A DNA stretch of 64,000 bases. Source: Lepraria neglecta. Taxonomy: Eukaryota > Ascomycota > Lecanoromycetes > Lecanorales > Stereocaulaceae. Both the position numbers and the translations under genes were made by a program. Below, piece by piece: positions 33,488-44,633 of this stretch (positions are counted from its first letter, which is position 1; every line of letters begins with the position of its first letter). The DNA lies in NCBI GenBank assembly GCA_033220425.1, contig CM065647.1, positions 5,394,001 to 5,458,000 of the forward strand, written 5' to 3'. The notes beneath the pieces are model-generated. The model was not told the origin of the DNA. It saw nothing but the letters and a program-made list of their open reading frames with translations, and searched no databases.

Positions 33488-34220
33488 ATGAATCGCATCA
33501 TTCTCACTCTCGTTCTATGCTCTGCCGCTCACTCCATCGTCATAATACCACCAGGCGTTGACGATGTCATGATACCACCAGAGTTTTCAACAACATGCGC
33601 GCACAATGAATACACAGGGTACCCAGTAATAGCGTGGCCGGGGGACTCATGGTAAGCTCCAATCGCCCTAATCACACTCTCTACCCACTTCTCCGTCCGA
33701 AACACCCAGCTAACGCCTTGCCCACAGCGCCGCTTCCACCAAAACCCCCTCCCCAAGCCTCTCAACCAACACGGCCTATTCCTTCTCATGCCCTCCAACT
33801 ACTACGAGCACGAAATGCTTCCCAATAACCGAAGACCTCACCCCCTCCGAACTCTTCGACTTCGAAAACGATCAACGAATTCAACTCCAGTTACGGCGGA
33901 AAAGACGAAACACACTCCCTGATTCTACACCTAGCGCATACATCGCAAGATCGGTCAGCCTCAAATGGCCTGATCGCATGACGCATGCACTCTTCTTTGT
34001 TGACGAAAGTTGTCAGTATCTGGATGCGGCGGGGCACGCGTGGCATGTGGAAAGGAAGGGGTTGGCGGTGGAACAGTGTGCGGATCTCTCTTCATTGGAG
34101 GGGAAATTTGGGAGTGTGGAGTTTATGCGGCAGGAGGAGTGGGAAACGTGGGATGCAAGGAGACGAGGCGTTGATGGAGGGGATAGGAGTGCGGGGTGGG
34201 GTTGGAGGGGTCTGCTTTGA
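33488..34220 (+). CDS. secreted protein of unknown function
   Basis: Exons 33488..33651 and 33728..34220 (76-nt intron, GTAAGC donor, CCACAG acceptor) give 218 residues. The N-terminus NRIILTLVLCSAAHSIVI is a signal peptide. The mature part begins with IIPPGVDDVMIPPEF and TTCAHNEYTGYPVIAW. It is Ser/Thr/Pro-rich across the splice (SFSCPPTTTSTKC) and ends with a conserved-looking half: RSVSLKWPDRMTHALFFVDE, CQYLDAAGHAW and VEQCADLSSLEGKFGSVEF. Five or six cysteines in the mature chain could form disulfides. An internal RRKRR (about 118-122) could be a Kex2 site. I do not recognise the family. It is probably extracellular. Confidence 0.6.
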
Positions 34221-35637
34221 TGAGGGTTTCAATCCTGGTGATTAGAGCAGGGGTATGGCGTTCAGGGGTTTTGTGTGCCCTTATAGGCGTTTGTGCAACT
34301 GGAGGGGTTCATTCTTTATTTATCGTGTGTGCTGCTGTGCAAGCGAAGATACCACTGTTAGATCGATATGCGAAACGCGAGGAGTTTCACCTCGATAACA
34401 TTCATCCTTTGCAATGATACAATTATGAAGCGATGAAGATATCATACAGACATGCAGTCTCGATAGTCAACATCAAAACAAGCATTTAAGGCCACCGGTT
34501 CACGGGCAGGGGCTTGAATCCTGAAAACCAAGATGCGAGTACCCTTATCTGACACCTGCCAAGACGACAGATATCTACCGCGATCTCACGCCGTGTTGGA
34601 TATAGAGTGGGCGCCGCTCTATACCTTTTTCAGCAGCGATACCGCCAAAGGGATTTGACTCTTGATGTATGACTTGTGAGCTCGGATTTTGCTATCCCAG
34701 AGCAATCTCAGAGCATAGCAATCAAGTTGTGTGGAGTGAGGGGCTTTAGCTGGCCTCGATGATTGCCCAGATTTCCAACTCTCCGAGCTGAAGCAAAGTC
34801 ATTGTTATCCCATCTTCACACTCAATGAGGAAGTCTGCCGGCCGGTCGGCCGATCTTTTGACGTTACCCCCCATCACAAACTAACCATCCCAACTCCCTA
34901 TCCCCACCGCGCCCACTACAACCGCCACGCCAACACCAATTCCCCCCGCACCCCTCACCCTTCCCCCATCACCCCCAGTAAACACACTCGGTGTCGGCGT
35001 GGGGCGAAACTGGTGTGCTGCCATTAATCCAACCCTAAATTTCGATCTCACATCTTTGACTCTAACGAAGGATCAACAACGCGAAATGGACGACCGCCCC
35101 ATGGACGTCAAGACCGTCCTCGCGTTGATACCTGGGGTAATTTCAAAGACTGGCTCGATCAAGCCCGCGAGGGTTTGCCTAAGTGAACGATTAAGAAAGT
35201 GGAGAAGCTTCAGAAGATTAGATATCATCAGGAGATGCTCGATGCGAAGGAGAGGCAGGTTCTGGACTCGCTGAAGCCGGAGGATGCAGGGTGTGGAAGT
35301 GCAAGAGGTCGACGTTAAGAAGCCCCCGCGAATGCTAAGGGTTGTTGCAGGGGATCCGTATGAGAAGGGAACGAACGATGTGACTTGGGCTGACTACGTG
35401 ATCCTTTCAGCAGTTACTTGGGTTTAAAAATCAATGCCCTATGTAGGGGCAGTCATGCAAGTCGTGCATGTCGTGTATTTAGTCTCACATTATAGCGAGG
35501 TGAGCGATAGCGACGTCTGCGCTAATGGTGTCAATCACTAGGCTTAGTCAGCCGTTACGTCACATAGAATACACTCCGCAACTCATTCAGCTAGTCATCG
35601 ATCAAACGTCTCATTAATCAGCCATATCCCATTAAAC
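34221..35637. other. 1.4-kb intergenic with a possible eroded exon
   Basis: Between about 34990 and 35290 the plus strand has coding-like patches in two frames (LTKDQQREMDDRPMDVKTV, then WGNFKDWLDQAREGLPK ending in a stop, then IKKVEKLQKIRYHQEML). I cannot name the family. The rest shows nothing. Confidence 0.3.
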
Positions 35638-36443
35638 ATGCCGACGGCAAAACCTGACAAGTATCCAGACTGCATCGAAGGAGGCTGCCTCTGTGGAGCC
35701 GTAAGATACCAGCTCGCTCTTGTGAGGGATTGGCCTCCGGGAGTAAGTCTGTGTTGCATGAATCGTTATCAGAACCTGAGCTATGACCCTCAATCCAATT
35801 CGTTCCATAACCTGCGTTATGTCTCTGTCCGCTTCTACAAACCCTATTTCCTACTGCTTTTCATCATGCTCGGGCTCAAGTTCTCTGAGTATGATGCAGG
35901 AGCGGCAGCTAATTCCGTCCACTTATTCAGCGTCACACCTGCCAATGTACCCAATGCCGGAAATGGACCGGCGCACTCGTCGCTCCTTTCCTTGATGTTA
36001 AAGGCAAGTAGCATACTCAAGTATAGACCTAGTGCTCTGTGTGTTGAAGCAATTATTGCTAGAACTATGCAAGTCTGACCTCTCTAGGCGAACGACTCAT
36101 ATGGCACTCCACGTCTGATCGAGGCCGCTCACATATCACGCCCACGACTCTTGACTCTTTTGTAGAGTACTCGGCTTCGACAGGCTGCTATCGTGGTTTC
36201 TGTAAGACTTGCGGGTCTACGATTATGTGGCGCAGTGATGATGAGCCTGGGGAGGTGGAGATTACGTTGGGAAGTGTGGATGAGCATTTTCTGCTGGAGA
36301 AATCGGATGGGGAGTTGGGGAGGTTGCTGTGTGAACCTGCTGATGGGCACTTTTGGTGCAAGAATGCTGTTAAGGGTGTTACGGATGTGATGCCGGGAAA
36401 GAAGTATGAGGAGGGTTCAGTGTCTCAGCCGATGGAAGACTGA
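35638..36443 (+). CDS. GFA/CENP-V-type zinc enzyme with a GC-AG intron
   Basis: Exons 35638..35742, 35931..36003 and 36088..36443 give 177 residues. The fold is the GFA beta-tent with zinc ligands in order: GGCLCGAVRY (about 16-25), CQCTQCRKWTGALVAPF (about 38-54) and GFCKTCGSTIMWRSD (about 95-110). The tail LGRLLCEPADGHFWCKNAVKG is also typical for fungal members. Members act on glutathione adducts or are uncharacterised glutathione/formaldehyde-related enzymes. The first intron is 188 nt with GTAAGT. The second starts AG|GCAAGT, the canonical GC donor. No GT donor gives an open frame there, so a GC-AG intron is strongly supported. A second, tandem GFA protein lies at 56761. Confidence 0.85.
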
Positions 36444-37617
36444 ATCGGAAAGATCCGAGAAGAATGTTGCAAAATTTACCCCAAGGGGGGAAACAGTCAT
36501 TCTCTTAGAGCTTAGGCCATTCATAATTAGCGGACAGCTGATGTCTAATATAGAAAGACTGACATTTTACGTCCCAAGGTTGCGAGTAAACAAAGCTACA
36601 AGGGCCGGTGGTACTGGAAATCCTTGGAACATCCCAAACAGATCAAATCTTCGGAAAAACTCAGGATTCTTGCCTTTCAGATACAAAGTTGCAAGAAAAA
36701 GGTCCGCAGTATATCTCTCGAGTCGCGGTTTACAGTTTGTACACGCCTCAACACTTCCACGGTGTCCGGGGTCTATAACCTGCATGATTTCACAGATTCC
36801 ATTCAATCCGGCCATCCATCCCGCCCACCTACATCCCAAATTTTGTTCTGAGACCAAATAGTTCCAACGGAGTGGGCGCTTCAAGTGCCGGTAGGTGGAT
36901 GCTTAAGCGACAGGCCCTTCTTCAGTTGAGCACGACCTGCTCCTGAATTCGTGTTCTCTCGATCTTTGCTGAGGCCGAGGATATTAGATGCCAGCTACTA
37001 GACATACAGACACGATAATGGAAGCGAATCATGAGCCTATGAGCCTTTAGGCTATGTAGTAATTTCTCCCACCGAAAGGTATGTACTCCGAATTCCAGAC
37101 CGCAATAGCAAATCCCGAAGGACGAGTCTACGTCATAAGATTCACCACAAACTAATCTGTTAGTCGCACCAGTTCATGGGCTAGGTTGATTTACTTACTT
37201 CCACTTCACACCCATTCTTAGCAGCACGGTGTATTCGCTAGCCAAATGCCTTTCCAACTTCATTCGATTTTCACTTCAAGTCCCTGATCGTGTTGCTCTC
37301 CGTACTCTGAAAGGGCGGAAGGCAAATAGCATCGACGACGGAACTCCGCCCTGTTGGCAAAGTGGAAAGGCTAGATGAACGATTCCTTCGAGACGTGGAA
37401 CTTAATTATTGCCTCCCCTCTCCTCTTAGCCTTTCCAACTCTATCTCTGCTTCGTATTGTCTTTTTCTGTGGCCATCCCATTGGTCGCGTCTGCATCGTT
37501 CCTCGGCCTCGAGGGTCTGCAAGCGGACACTACCCCCACTGGACGTAGCTACTGGACCAGGTAAGCTTCGTTCTTGAGAAATCGCCGCTCTAGCCTCTAC
37601 TTTCGACGCATTAAGGA
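36444..37617. other. 1.2-kb intergenic with a signal-peptide-like frame
   Basis: A 105-codon minus frame (36567-36884) has no recognised pattern. On the plus strand near 37440-37560 a frame lacking ATG reads LYLCFVLSFSVAIPLVASAS then EGLQADTTPTG up to a GTAAGC donor, which could be the stub of a secretory gene. No gene is called. Confidence 0.3.
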
Positions 37618-38960
37618 CTACGTACCCTTTCGGTTCGTTATGGGATGATGCATCCTGTCGCTAAGGTTTTGCTGCCATTTGCTCAAAAACCTGAAAGGGC
37701 CGAGACTGAAGTGGTCTGTGTCGACCGGTAATGTAATGATCGAAGCTACGTCAAGTTCAAAGATATCATTGTCTAGGAGTACGTCCTCCCCAAGGAGAAC
37801 GTCGTGGCAGCATTCTTCCAGCACTTCAAATATCAAGGGAGCGCGAAGACCGTGGCCGAAAGTCCAAGTCGTATGCACTTGTCCAACGCTCATTTGGAAG
37901 CTTCCGTCGACGAATTGTAAATATTGGCATTGATCGCGCTTGCTTTCGATGTTGAACCCATGTCTTCTAGCATATCTAAGGTATAATTGTTAGTGATTTG
38001 CCTTCCTAAGAGGTCAGTGAGTGAGTGAAAGCAAGGATAACGTTCGGAAGTAAGGTTCTCGGGGTCAAGATATGCGCACAGCGAACATGTCTTGATCTGT
38101 GGCACCAAAATGGTACGTACCTAAGATCCATAAAATTACCTTCGGCGCCTGTATCTGGTACAGCGAGAGCTGTGTATTCACCTGCAAGTGTTCCCTCTAA
38201 GAATTGACGACTAGCACCCACAAAATTGAAACGAAGAGGATTGGAAGGAAAACATTCGCCACGAAGAAAACGCTCTCCGTCAAACGCCTCCGATATTTAG
38301 TCATGGTCTCAGTAGCTAGTAAGAACTGATCACCAAGGATAACGTCATATGTGCATTGCGGAAGCACGTGGCACACAGTGTTAAACGTTTGTTGGGGCTG
38401 TTCGGCAAAAGCCCAGAGTATATCCACGGTTCCTACTGACAGTGATAGATTAGTCTACGTTCATTACTCTAGCTCATTCTTCTGGGAGTCGAAAAGTCTC
38501 AGGACCTTCTGATTGGATCATTTTCGAATTGAGCAACTTCATTGACGTTGACGATCTTCGTACAGAAAGGCTTTGCTCCTTAGCGTAATCTACAGAAATA
38601 ATATTGTATACTGCACCGGTATCGGGAAGGGTGCAAAAGTCCAGGAAGACCTCTTTTGATTCTTGAAAAGCTCTGAGGAGTCACAGGATGGTTTAGAGCT
38701 CTCAGTGCTGTAAGCAAGTTCAGCGTCTCCACGGGAGTATGCTCACAAGGCCAATCTACTTACTACAATGGTCGCAGGGTCTAGAGCCATAGTATAATTT
38801 CAACCACTGTGCCCCATTCATGTTCTCCATCGCCAATACTCTGAATAAGAGTCGTGGAGGATCAATAGCACACAGTAATGTAAGTCGGTTCGCCGTCAAC
38901 GACAAGGATACGTTGGCCTGACAACAACGTTCTCTGAACAGGAATTTAGCCAGTTTTCAT
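37618..38960 (-). pseudogene. two-domain retropepsin-like aspartic protease, broken
   Basis: The minus strand from ATG 38960 reads QRILVVDGEPTYITV, a first protease domain with catalytic LPDTGAVYNIIS (DTGA at 38612-38623) and its partner strand CTYDVILGDQFLL, then a second domain with VPDTGAEGNFMDL (DTGA at 38144-38155), FVDGSFQMSVGQV and CCHDVLLGEDVLLDNDIF. Intron phases between the pieces agree with one gene. Lesions are TAA 38948..38946, TGA 38864..38862, TAG 38783..38781 and a one-base frameshift at about 38290. Retropepsins normally work as homodimers, each subunit giving one DTG. Two domains in one chain would be a single-chain dimer. No reverse transcriptase, integrase or zinc knuckle is present, so this looks like a domesticated fungal protease family rather than a retroelement. 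The tail ends in TAG near 37618. Confidence 0.65.
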
Positions 38961-39258
38961 GATGAAAAGCCGAAATATAAAGCAGGATGAGCTGGGACTG
39001 TCGGGGGCTTTTTGAATCTTAGGGTTGGGGTTGGGGGGTCTATCTGGTGTGATGGGAGGAGGAAAGTGCTTATTCTTAACGCCTTTTTGTTGATGCATGC
39101 ACTACCCCCCACCCCCTTTTCACACCCAACCACCCCATGATAGTCTGACGTGTTCTTGGCCGCCCAATTAAAATTCATAGATAACGATCCCGTCTTTGTT
39201 GTAATTTCGTAATTTATAAGTGAGCCAGGGTTGCATAAGGCTATCCATCTTCCAATCC
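38961..39258. other. divergent spacer between two relics
   Basis: 298 bp between the retropepsin relic and the DUF6594 relic. A GGTTGGGGTTGGGG G-rich run is at about 39022-39036. No gene is seen. Confidence 0.4.
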
Positions 39259-40339
39259 ATGTCGCAACATGGGCGAGCCGATGATATGGAATTAGGACCC
39301 TCGGCTAGACGACAGCTACTCCATGGGTATCCGAATTTTGCCGATTTCATTTCGAAAGACAAAGATGCCGCAATCTACCGTAAGTTTGAGAGCCTCAGCG
39401 CTCGAAACCTGCTGTACCAGCAGAGTGAGATTCACGATCTAGAACGGCAGCTTGAAAAATTAGACGGCCGAGGACGCGAGAGACGTTGATGATGAAATTG
39501 CGCAGCAAGCCGCAAGGCACTGGACGCACTAATATAGTGATCAAATTGATCAAGCGCGCCTGCGCAGATAGCTGCAGAGCAAGATCAAAACCAAGCTCAA
39601 AGAGTACCGTTCGTATTGCTCCCCCATGCGGAAGGGCCTTCATCGGCGGCTGATTGCAGCCCGACAGATGAAGCGATGATACTTGAAAGCCAAGTGCTCT
39701 CATTGAACGCGCCTGCATCGCAGACCTTCAAAGACTTCAAAAGATGGTTCATGTCAGCTGCAACGCCCGTCCTCTGAGGCTGAGATGAGCAACTCTACGA
39801 TAACGAAGAGGATGTTGTAGCTCTGGCCACTGTCGACGCGGACCGACTGAACAGGTTTCTGGATTCATATTTGGGATGGGTTTTCAGGGTGAAAAATGCT
39901 TTTCAAACCGAAAACCTCCTACAGAGTAGTTTAGTATACTTACTTGAATGCAGGAGAAAAGCAACATTCCCAGCAGGAATGATATGTTCTACTTCCCAGA
40001 ACGACGAATCCAGTGCGCAGGCGCTATCATATCGGTCATCCTAAGCGCAGTGCTGCTCATAGGTGCCGTCGTATGCTTGCTGTTAGTCTCGAAGCAAAGC
40101 GTTGGCATCAATGTTGGAATGATCATGCTCTTCACCTACTTCTTTGCCGGCATAGTTTGCTTGCTCACAAACGCACGAAGAGCGGAGATATTTGGGTCGA
40201 CGGCAGCGTTAGTCTTCCGAAACCTCCAATTGTACAGGCGAAGCCTGTGCTACTGCCGCGCGCTGATTTACCGTGTTCTAGATATGCAGCTGTACTGGTC
40301 GTCTTTGTGAGTAACAACTTAGGAAACGGCCGGCCGTGA
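39259..40339 (+). pseudogene. DUF6594 membrane protein, broken
   Basis: From ATG 39259 the frame reads GYPNFADFISKDKDAAIYRK and FESLSARNLLYQQSEIHDLE, the unmistakable start of the fungal DUF6594 family. After a frameshift near 39460 come DVDDEIAQQAARHW (stop TAA), KIKTKLKEYR, a further shift to MILESQVLSLNAP, DFKRWF, LYDNEEDVVALATVDADRLN with LGWVFRV, and finally AIISVILSAVLLIGAVVCLL and GIVCLLTNARRAEIFGSTAA (the transmembrane hairpin). The end AAVLVVFVSNNLG again needs a shift. At least four stops or frameshifts make it a relic. The intact family has an N-terminal coiled coil and three C-terminal membrane segments. Function is unknown. Confidence 0.8.
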
Positions 40340-40682
40340 TACCGAGCCTATCTTAGTCCAGAGCATCTCAAAAATCACTCGTGTAGGTCCTTGCCAATTC
40401 ATGAATTAAGATCATATTGTGGTGGCCTGGTGAAGGCGCAGACTCAAGTGAGTTTCGAAGGTACTCCACATAAGCTTTAGCCAAGGAGGATGTGGAAGGA
40501 ACCTGCTCATCAGAACCGCATGATCCTGGACTGCGCCTCCTCCACCCTTTTTCATCCTCTGTCTTTTAAGAAGATGAGATATTCTGCCAACATAAGTATG
40601 CCTAACAACTCAATTCCCTACAAAGAGGGGGCAGTTCATTACAGACGACCGCCAGACCATCATGTACTAAACCAAGTCAGGC
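40340..40682. other. spacer between two relics
   Basis: 343 bp with no clear signal; it may contain the eroded 5' part of the next relic. Confidence 0.3.
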
Positions 40683-41621
40683 GATAGCCGCGACAATCTT
40701 CTCCCAAGTTACGAAGATGCAATCGTCCTACCAATGAGGAGCTCTGAGCCTCTCACCAGCGAACCCCTACCGAGATTGACAAGGTCTTCGAGAAAGTGAA
40801 GAAAGATGGGAACCATGTCAAAACAACCATCATGTCACACGTTTTGACGCACGTTCCAGAAATCCTCGAACAGCACTTGAAGTCTCAGGCAAATGCAGTA
40901 CCTAGTCCCATCGTTCGCATTCGGGGAGCGCACCTACAGCCCACCGGAGTTCATAATGAAAAAGGCCAACCTTTCACTCGTACGGTTGTAGATTTCAACA
41001 TCACGATATCTTTGCGCGAGCGCCTCGACGGTCAAGTGGGAACATTGATAATTGTTCCGAATGATTGGAGAGCATATCGAGGCACTCGTACCGAGACCGA
41101 TGGCCCAATAGTGATGCGGAGACTTACCATCCGGTGCGCTTACTTGAAGAGTAGTGCCATGATTTTTGCGCGTATAGGCTGGGTCCCATAGAGGATGTAT
41201 ATACATTACTCAAACTCATCGTTGCTAATATTTCCTCTTCGTTAAATTCAAATTCATCAGCAAGATCAACGGTCTTGATCAGACAGTTTCGTACAGTGCC
41301 ATCATGACAGTCATCCGAGATGTCAAATATGCCGGTCATCTTCAAGTCACAGTCGAAGCAGATGATCAAACCACAACTCTCGAGTCCGATCATCTCATGG
41401 CTCGCCTACAGCTACCCTGGTACTTCTGGCCCATTTGTATCATCTTCCAGCTTTGAATCGTCTATCTCCCAATCTCTTGGTTGTTGACGAAAAGATGGGA
41501 TGTCCTCACGATCGAATGGCCCGCCAAGGCCATGAATGACGGGCCGGGATGGGTTGAGAATTGGAAGCGCACAAGGAGCACTGGGTCACATGACAGGAGG
41601 ATTGGCCTCTCCAGTCAATGA
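40683..41621 (+). pseudogene. unnamed fungal membrane-protein family, broken
   Basis: Fragments in order are DNLLPSYEDAI, KVFEKVKKDGNHVKTTIMSH, the long frame 40796-41191 (RTVVDFNITISLRERL, VPNDWRAYRGTR), then in a new frame MTVIRDVKYAGHLQVTVEAD and a membrane segment LPWYFWPICIIFQL followed by TGA 41454-41456 and IVYLPISWLLTKRWDVLTIE. From memory this is a widespread uncharacterised fungal family with a V.DFNI.I hairpin domain and a membrane hairpin followed by TKR-[WY]-[DE]-V. The TGA sits where Trp is normally found, and the frame changes near 41190. It is the third relic in a row and is next to DUF6594. Confidence 0.5.
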
Positions 41622-42495
41622 TGCCGAGGGTAGGCCATTTAAGGCGCTTGGGCAATTCGACGAGGTCAGACCGTGGGGAGGCAATGAATGAGAAGTGCGG
41701 ACCGAGGCATTTGACAGTCCGACTTGCTTATGCTGTGAATCGGGGAGCTCACATGCCGTGGACTTGGATGGTATTTAATGTAAACATCGCAAGTATGGTT
41801 ATTGTTGGCAAGACTCCCATGAGACATAAAAACAGCCTCGGGTGAAAGGATTAGTGTCGGGCACCTCGCTTATAACAGCCAAGTGTCGGAGTTTCAGGGT
41901 GCGCCAAAAGTGCCACCAGTTCTTCTAGATCGAGTCTATTGCTTCACTAAACTCTATTCCTCCAATAGCATCCCAGTCACCCGCGGTTTAACGGCCGCTG
42001 CGAGAGTAAAAAAGCGGGTACGAGATGACCGACCCCGCTTCGAAGTTCGCCTCATCATTCGTGGGAGGGGTTCCTTGGCACCTGTATAATTGTATTACAT
42101 CGGAAACGGGAAAACACATGCCACTTGGAACTAGAAAAAGCCGAGGCAGCGAGCCTCACCATATTAAATCGCTGGATACTTTGATTATATTTCACAAAGC
42201 TCGAACTTGAGACGTTGGTTGCCCAAGCGTTGGATAATTAACCTCATCGCACGATCCTTGCGGTTAGACCTCCTTGCGCCGAATCAACATGTAAATATCG
42301 GACAGGTAGTACCAGACCCTCCTTCGTCATATCTCATCGAGTTTCAAGGTCAAGAGACCCAATTTTCATAATCCGGCTGCGGAAGGGACGGAACTACAAT
42401 CTCACCCTTCTCATTTCTCACTTCTAACTCTCACTCTCACTCTCATCACTCTCTCTCTCTCTCTCTCACTTTCTTTCTGCAAAAGCATCAACACC
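41622..42495. other. P450 promo­ter region with a CT-rich tract
   Basis: No gene is seen. The last 75 bp before ATG 42496 are a (CT)n-rich pyrimidine tract (42421-42480), the usual mark of a strong or regulated fungal promoter near the transcription start. Confidence 0.5.
42421..42480 (+). promoter_or_regulatory. CT-rich tract at the P450 start region
   Basis: Nearly pure pyrimidine, including eight CT repeats, 15-75 nt upstream of the P450 ATG. Such tracts mark transcription start regions in filamentous ascomycetes. Confidence 0.5.
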
Positions 42496-44208
42496 ATGGC
42501 CTCTTTCGAACTCCCAAGCTTTCTCCAAGTCCTCCTGGGCTCAGCTTCCCTCTATATCATCTACTACATCTACTGGGAACTCACAACAGGCGCCACACGC
42601 CGCGCCATCATCAAAAAACATGGCTGCAAACCCATCAAATCCGACCCCCACTTCCAATACTTCCCCAACAACATCTTCGGCTACAAATCACTAGTCGAGA
42701 ACTTCCCAGCCCTGAAACAGCACAAGTTCATGGAACTAATCCGAAGCCGCTTCCTGAGAAATGGCCAGACGACTATGCACCAGAAAGTGCTGTTTACGGA
42801 TCTGATCCAGACTATCGAGCCCGAAAATCTGAAGACCATGCTCGCTTTGAACTTCAAAGACTGGTCATTGGGAGAGCGCCGAACGAGCGCGTTTATTCCA
42901 CTACTGGGCTATGGCATCTTCACTACCGATGGCGCTGCGTGGCAACATTCCCGCGAGATGCTACGACCTAATTTCGTTCGCAGCCAAGTTGGTGATCTCG
43001 CGACTTTCGAAATCCACGTCGATCAATTAATCAAGGCTGTCCCCCACGATGGCTCCACTGTTGACTTGCAGGATCTTTTCTTCCAGTTGACGATGGACTC
43101 AGCTACGGAATTCCTATTCGGCGAATCTACAAATTGTCTAGGTCAAGGAACAACTTCGGAGTCCAGTGCGATGTTCGCAGAATGCTGGAACCGCGGCCAA
43201 GAGACTGTTGCGCAGACTGCCCGCTCTGGAAGACTAGGGGAATGGCTTGTCAAACCGCAGTTCAAGAAAGATGTCAAATTAGTTCATGAGTTCGTCGACC
43301 GCTTTGTGAGTAAGGGCTTGGAGCATAGGAAGAATCTTCTTGATTTGGAGAAGGCTGGTGCGGTGAAGGAAGAGGAAGGGGAGAGGTATATATTCTTACA
43401 TGAACTGGTCAAGCAGACGTCGGATCCGGTGCAGATTCGGTCTGAGTTGCTGAATATTCTGCTTGCGGGACGCGATACGACGGCTAGCTTGCTCAGTGAT
43501 ATGTGGTTCATTCTCGCCAGACGACCTGACATCTGGAAGAAGCTGAGGGCCGAGGTCGATGCTTTGGGTGGGGAGAGGCCGACTTTCCAGCAAATCAAGG
43601 ATATGAAGTATCTGAGATGGGTGATCAACGAATGTGAGTGTCATTGTTCCCCGATGCTGAATTCACTTGACTGATCTTCTTCACAGGTCTACGTTTGTAT
43701 CCCGTGGTTCCAGGCAACGGCCGTACGGCTGTCGTCGACACAGTCTTACCGGTTGGTGGAGGCGAAGATGGCAAATCTCCAATGTTCATAGCTAAAGGTC
43801 AGACTGTTCAATGGTCGCTCTTCACCATGCACCGCTGCAAGGAGCTCTATGGCGAAGATGCCTTGGATTTCAAGCCTGAGAGGTGGGAGAAGATCAGACC
43901 TGGCTGGGTACGTCTACTCCCACTTACGAGAATTGTAATCGGAGTACTGACGATCTACAGGAATATCTTCCCTTTAATGGCGGCCCAAGAATCTGCATTG
44001 GCCGTACGTATCACCTCGAAACCTTATCAGGGAATTCTGCTGACAAACAACAGAACAATTCGCCCTGACAGAAGCAAGCTACACCACCATCCGCCTCATG
44101 CAAGAATTCAAAGACATCGAAAGCCGCGACCCACGCCCATGGGCCGAATGGATCACACTCACATGTGCCATCGAACAAGGAACGATAGTTGGCTTGACGC
44201 CCGCTTGA
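42496..44208 (+). CDS. cytochrome P450, CYP52-like clade
   Basis: Exons 42496..43633, 43687..43907, 43961..44003 and 44054..44208 give 518 residues. Exon 3 is only 43 nt and carries the haem loop. An N-terminal anchor (FLQVLLGSASLYIIYYIYW) is followed by LGYGIFTTDGAAWQHSREML (C-helix WxxxR), the I-helix ILLAGRDTTASLL, the K-helix INECLRLYP (ExxR), the PERW motif FKPERWE and the haem ligand loop PFNGGPRICIG. The TTDGA-W-HSR and AGRDTT signatures are those of CYP52/CYP539-type enzymes, which hydroxylate fatty acids or n-alkanes at the terminal carbon in the ER. All junctions keep frame. Exact substrate and CYP family number need an alignment. Confidence 0.9.
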
Positions 44209-44633
44209 GAATTCATACGGGAAGGGCTTATGATGGATGAGATGTGGAAACAAGATCCGGAGGGGATTATCTCGGCGTAACGACAGCTTGCTACTTAACC
44301 AACATGTAAAGTCGATCGTGTACATTGGTAGAAATTGTACTTATATCAGCCATTAATGAATTCTTCGGTTACGTTATCCGATCCACTGATATCCGTAAGC
44401 AGTACACCTACCATTCCACAATTCCAAATCCTTAACCACTTTAGTAAGTCCAATAAGCCACTGACAGCCCAACTACGCATGACACCATATTAAGCCCTCA
44501 AGGCCCCTTTCCATCCCTCTTCATTAATCCCGCTATATGCTTCATTCCGGGTCTACTACTTCCCCCAGCACTTCCCTCTCCCCCATCCTCAGCACGAATC
44601 TCGCCCTCTTCCGCTGCCCTCATAGGCCCGACA
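44209..44633. other. intergenic, tail to tail
   Basis: 425 bp shared by the 3' flanks of the P450 and the membrane protein gene. Nothing is recognised. Confidence 0.4.

Noticed and set aside
37618-38960. Ty3-type retrotransposon
   Set aside because: Only protease domains are present; no gag, reverse transcriptase, integrase or LTR was seen.
39022-39036. Telomere-like G-rich repeat
   Set aside because: Only about two GGTTGGGG units and no TTAGGG array; simple G-rich sequence.
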